Of a stretch of 5,519 nucleotides of DNA, positions 4,614 to 5,519 are shown piece after piece (position 1 is the first letter of the stretch; each line of letters opens with the position of its first letter). The DNA is taken from positions 1 through 5,519 of the forward strand of contig CALLLZ010000066.1 in NCBI GenBank assembly GCA_938008005.1, written 5' to 3'. The notes under the pieces are model-generated. The model saw only the letters and a program-made list of their open reading frames with translations, did no database searches and was not told where the DNA came from. This stretch comes from an uncultured Marinicella sp. (GTDB lineage: Bacteria; Pseudomonadota; Gammaproteobacteria; Xanthomonadales; Marinicellaceae). The position numbers and the translations under genes were made by a program.

Positions 4614-5519
4614 TTACTTACTTTCTAGCACACTGGCTTCTAATTGATTGGCCGCTTTGCGGATATATTTAGTAAAAAGATCAACGTCAGGCATCACATT
4701 GGCGGCCACCGTTGGACTGATAGATATCACTCCATTATAGCTAAAAACCGGCATGATGAGGCCCATACCATCAAACACAGGTGCCATTCCCATATGAGCT
4801 AACATTTTATGGCCATTCATATACAAAGGTACTTGTGGGCCTGGTACATTGGTAATCACTAAATTAAAAAATGGCCGATGATAACTACTGACATTCATGC
4901 GGGTATACATCCGTGTAGCCTGCGAACCCAATGCAAATGGAATGAACTCTGCATAATCAATTAATTGTTTCGCACCAATGGCATTTTGATAGGATTTACC
5001 TTGTTGCGTATTTTTCTGAATATTGGCCAATTGTTTAATCGGATTGGCCTCAGTCGTAGGCAATTGCACCAACATGGCTGACACCTGATTGCCCATATCA
5101 TCTTGCTCGCCTGCAGTGCGAGTAGAAACAGGTACCATTGCCACCAATGGTTTATCAGGCAATTCATCTTTCTCTAGCAGGTACTGGCGCAATGCACCTG
5201 TACATACGGCCAACACCACATCATTCAACGTGGCACCTTCAACGGATTGCCTCAAAGCTTTGACCCGCTTTAAGTCAAGTAAAGCGCTGTTCCACAAACG
5301 TTTTGATGTAACAGGTTGATTCAATATACTGGGGGGAGCATTAAAAATAGAGCGTGGTACATCACTGTTTTGTACCCGCGATAAGCGCCCTGCTTTCCAA
5401 GTTGACTTCGCTGTTTCTAATAACAACCCTGGTAACTTAAAAGGTCGCTTAATGAAATTAACTGTACTGCGTTTGATTAACGTCAAATCGCCAGGCAATG
5501 GCTCCACTACCCGTTGTGG
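4614..5519 (-). CDS. Wax ester synthase/diacylglycerol acyltransferase (WS/DGAT), C-terminal part
   Basis: Enzymes of this family transfer acyl groups from acyl-CoA to fatty alcohols or diacylglycerol, producing storage wax esters or triacylglycerol at the cytoplasmic membrane. The frame stays open to the window edge, so 301 residues are visible; the GTG at 5507 is internal, not the start. Members are usually about 450-500 residues, so the N-terminal third with the catalytic HHxxxDG motif lies outside and cannot be checked. Visible family landmarks, counted from the first visible residue, are LNDVVLA with the conserved N99-D100, MVPVSTR (128-134), GNQ leading to LVQLP (143-154), NLVITNVPGP (219-228) and the C-terminal GLIMPVFSYNGVISIS (253-268). 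These cover the WS_DGAT_C domain. It is the upstream member of an operon with the alpha/beta hydrolase. Substrate preference cannot be told from this half. Confidence 0.9.
   Translation of the reverse strand, partial: PQRVVEPLPGDLTLIKRSTVNFIKRPFKLPGLLLETAKSTWKAGRLSRVQNSDVPRSIFNAPPSILNQPVTSKRLWNSALLDLKRVKALRQSVEGATLNDVVLAVCTGALRQYLLEKDELPDKPLVAMVPVSTRTAGEQDDMGNQVSAMLVQLPTTEANPIKQLANIQKNTQQGKSYQNAIGAKQLIDYAEFIPFALGSQATRMYTRMNVSSYHRPFFNLVITNVPGPQVPLYMNGHKMLAHMGMAPVFDGMGLIMPVFSYNGVISISPTVAANVMPDVDLFTKYIRKAANQLEASVLESK

Noticed and set aside
4383..4628. An 81-codon + frame antisense to the start of the alpha/beta hydrolase gene.
   Set aside because: The opposite strand encodes a conserved hydrolase. 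The antisense frame has no motif of its own.

Overview
The window is moderately AT-rich and looks like the chromosome of a marine gammaproteobacterium. It carries a secreted vanadium haloperoxidase, a bacterial wax ester synthase/diacylglycerol acyltransferase (WS/DGAT) with a partner alpha/beta hydrolase, and a DUF6122-type membrane protein. All are plausible for Alteromonadales/Oceanospirillales relatives. The genus cannot be fixed from sequence alone. There is no phage, integrase, transposase, CRISPR array, rRNA or tRNA in the window.

Layout. Positions 1-258 are a leader region holding a small hairpin, a good sigma70-like promoter overlapped by a Fur-box-like sequence, and a strong ribosome binding site. 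Positions 259-1914 (+) encode a 551-residue Tat-exported vanadium-dependent haloperoxidase. A gene-poor stretch follows to 2285. A small secreted protein of 90 residues with six mature cysteines in mirror-symmetric spacing lies at 2286-2558 (+) and is followed by a hairpin. Positions 2614-2933 are AT-rich with no convincing gene. A doubtful 70-codon ORF lies at 2934-3146 (+) and converges on a DUF6122 membrane protein at 3191-3484 (-). Positions 3521-3780 are a palindrome-rich intergenic block, clearly richer in G+C than its AT-rich flank. It includes a + strand terminator-like hairpin and a 140-bp unit bounded by a 13-bp inverted repeat. The rest is a minus-strand operon: the C-terminal ~301 residues of WS/DGAT (running off the right edge), then after 22 bases an alpha/beta hydrolase (3806-4591).

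How the genes relate. The WS/DGAT-hydrolase pair is a neutral-lipid module: the first gene makes wax ester or triacylglycerol from acyl-CoA, and the second is a serine hydrolase that probably acts on lipid or acyl esters. The haloperoxidase is transcriptionally separate and acts outside the cytoplasm, oxidising halide with hydrogen peroxide. The cysteine-rich protein is also exported, but nothing ties it functionally to its neighbours. I see no single coherent new multi-gene system. The best leads are the cysteine-rich hairpin protein and the structured intergenic element at 3532-3771.
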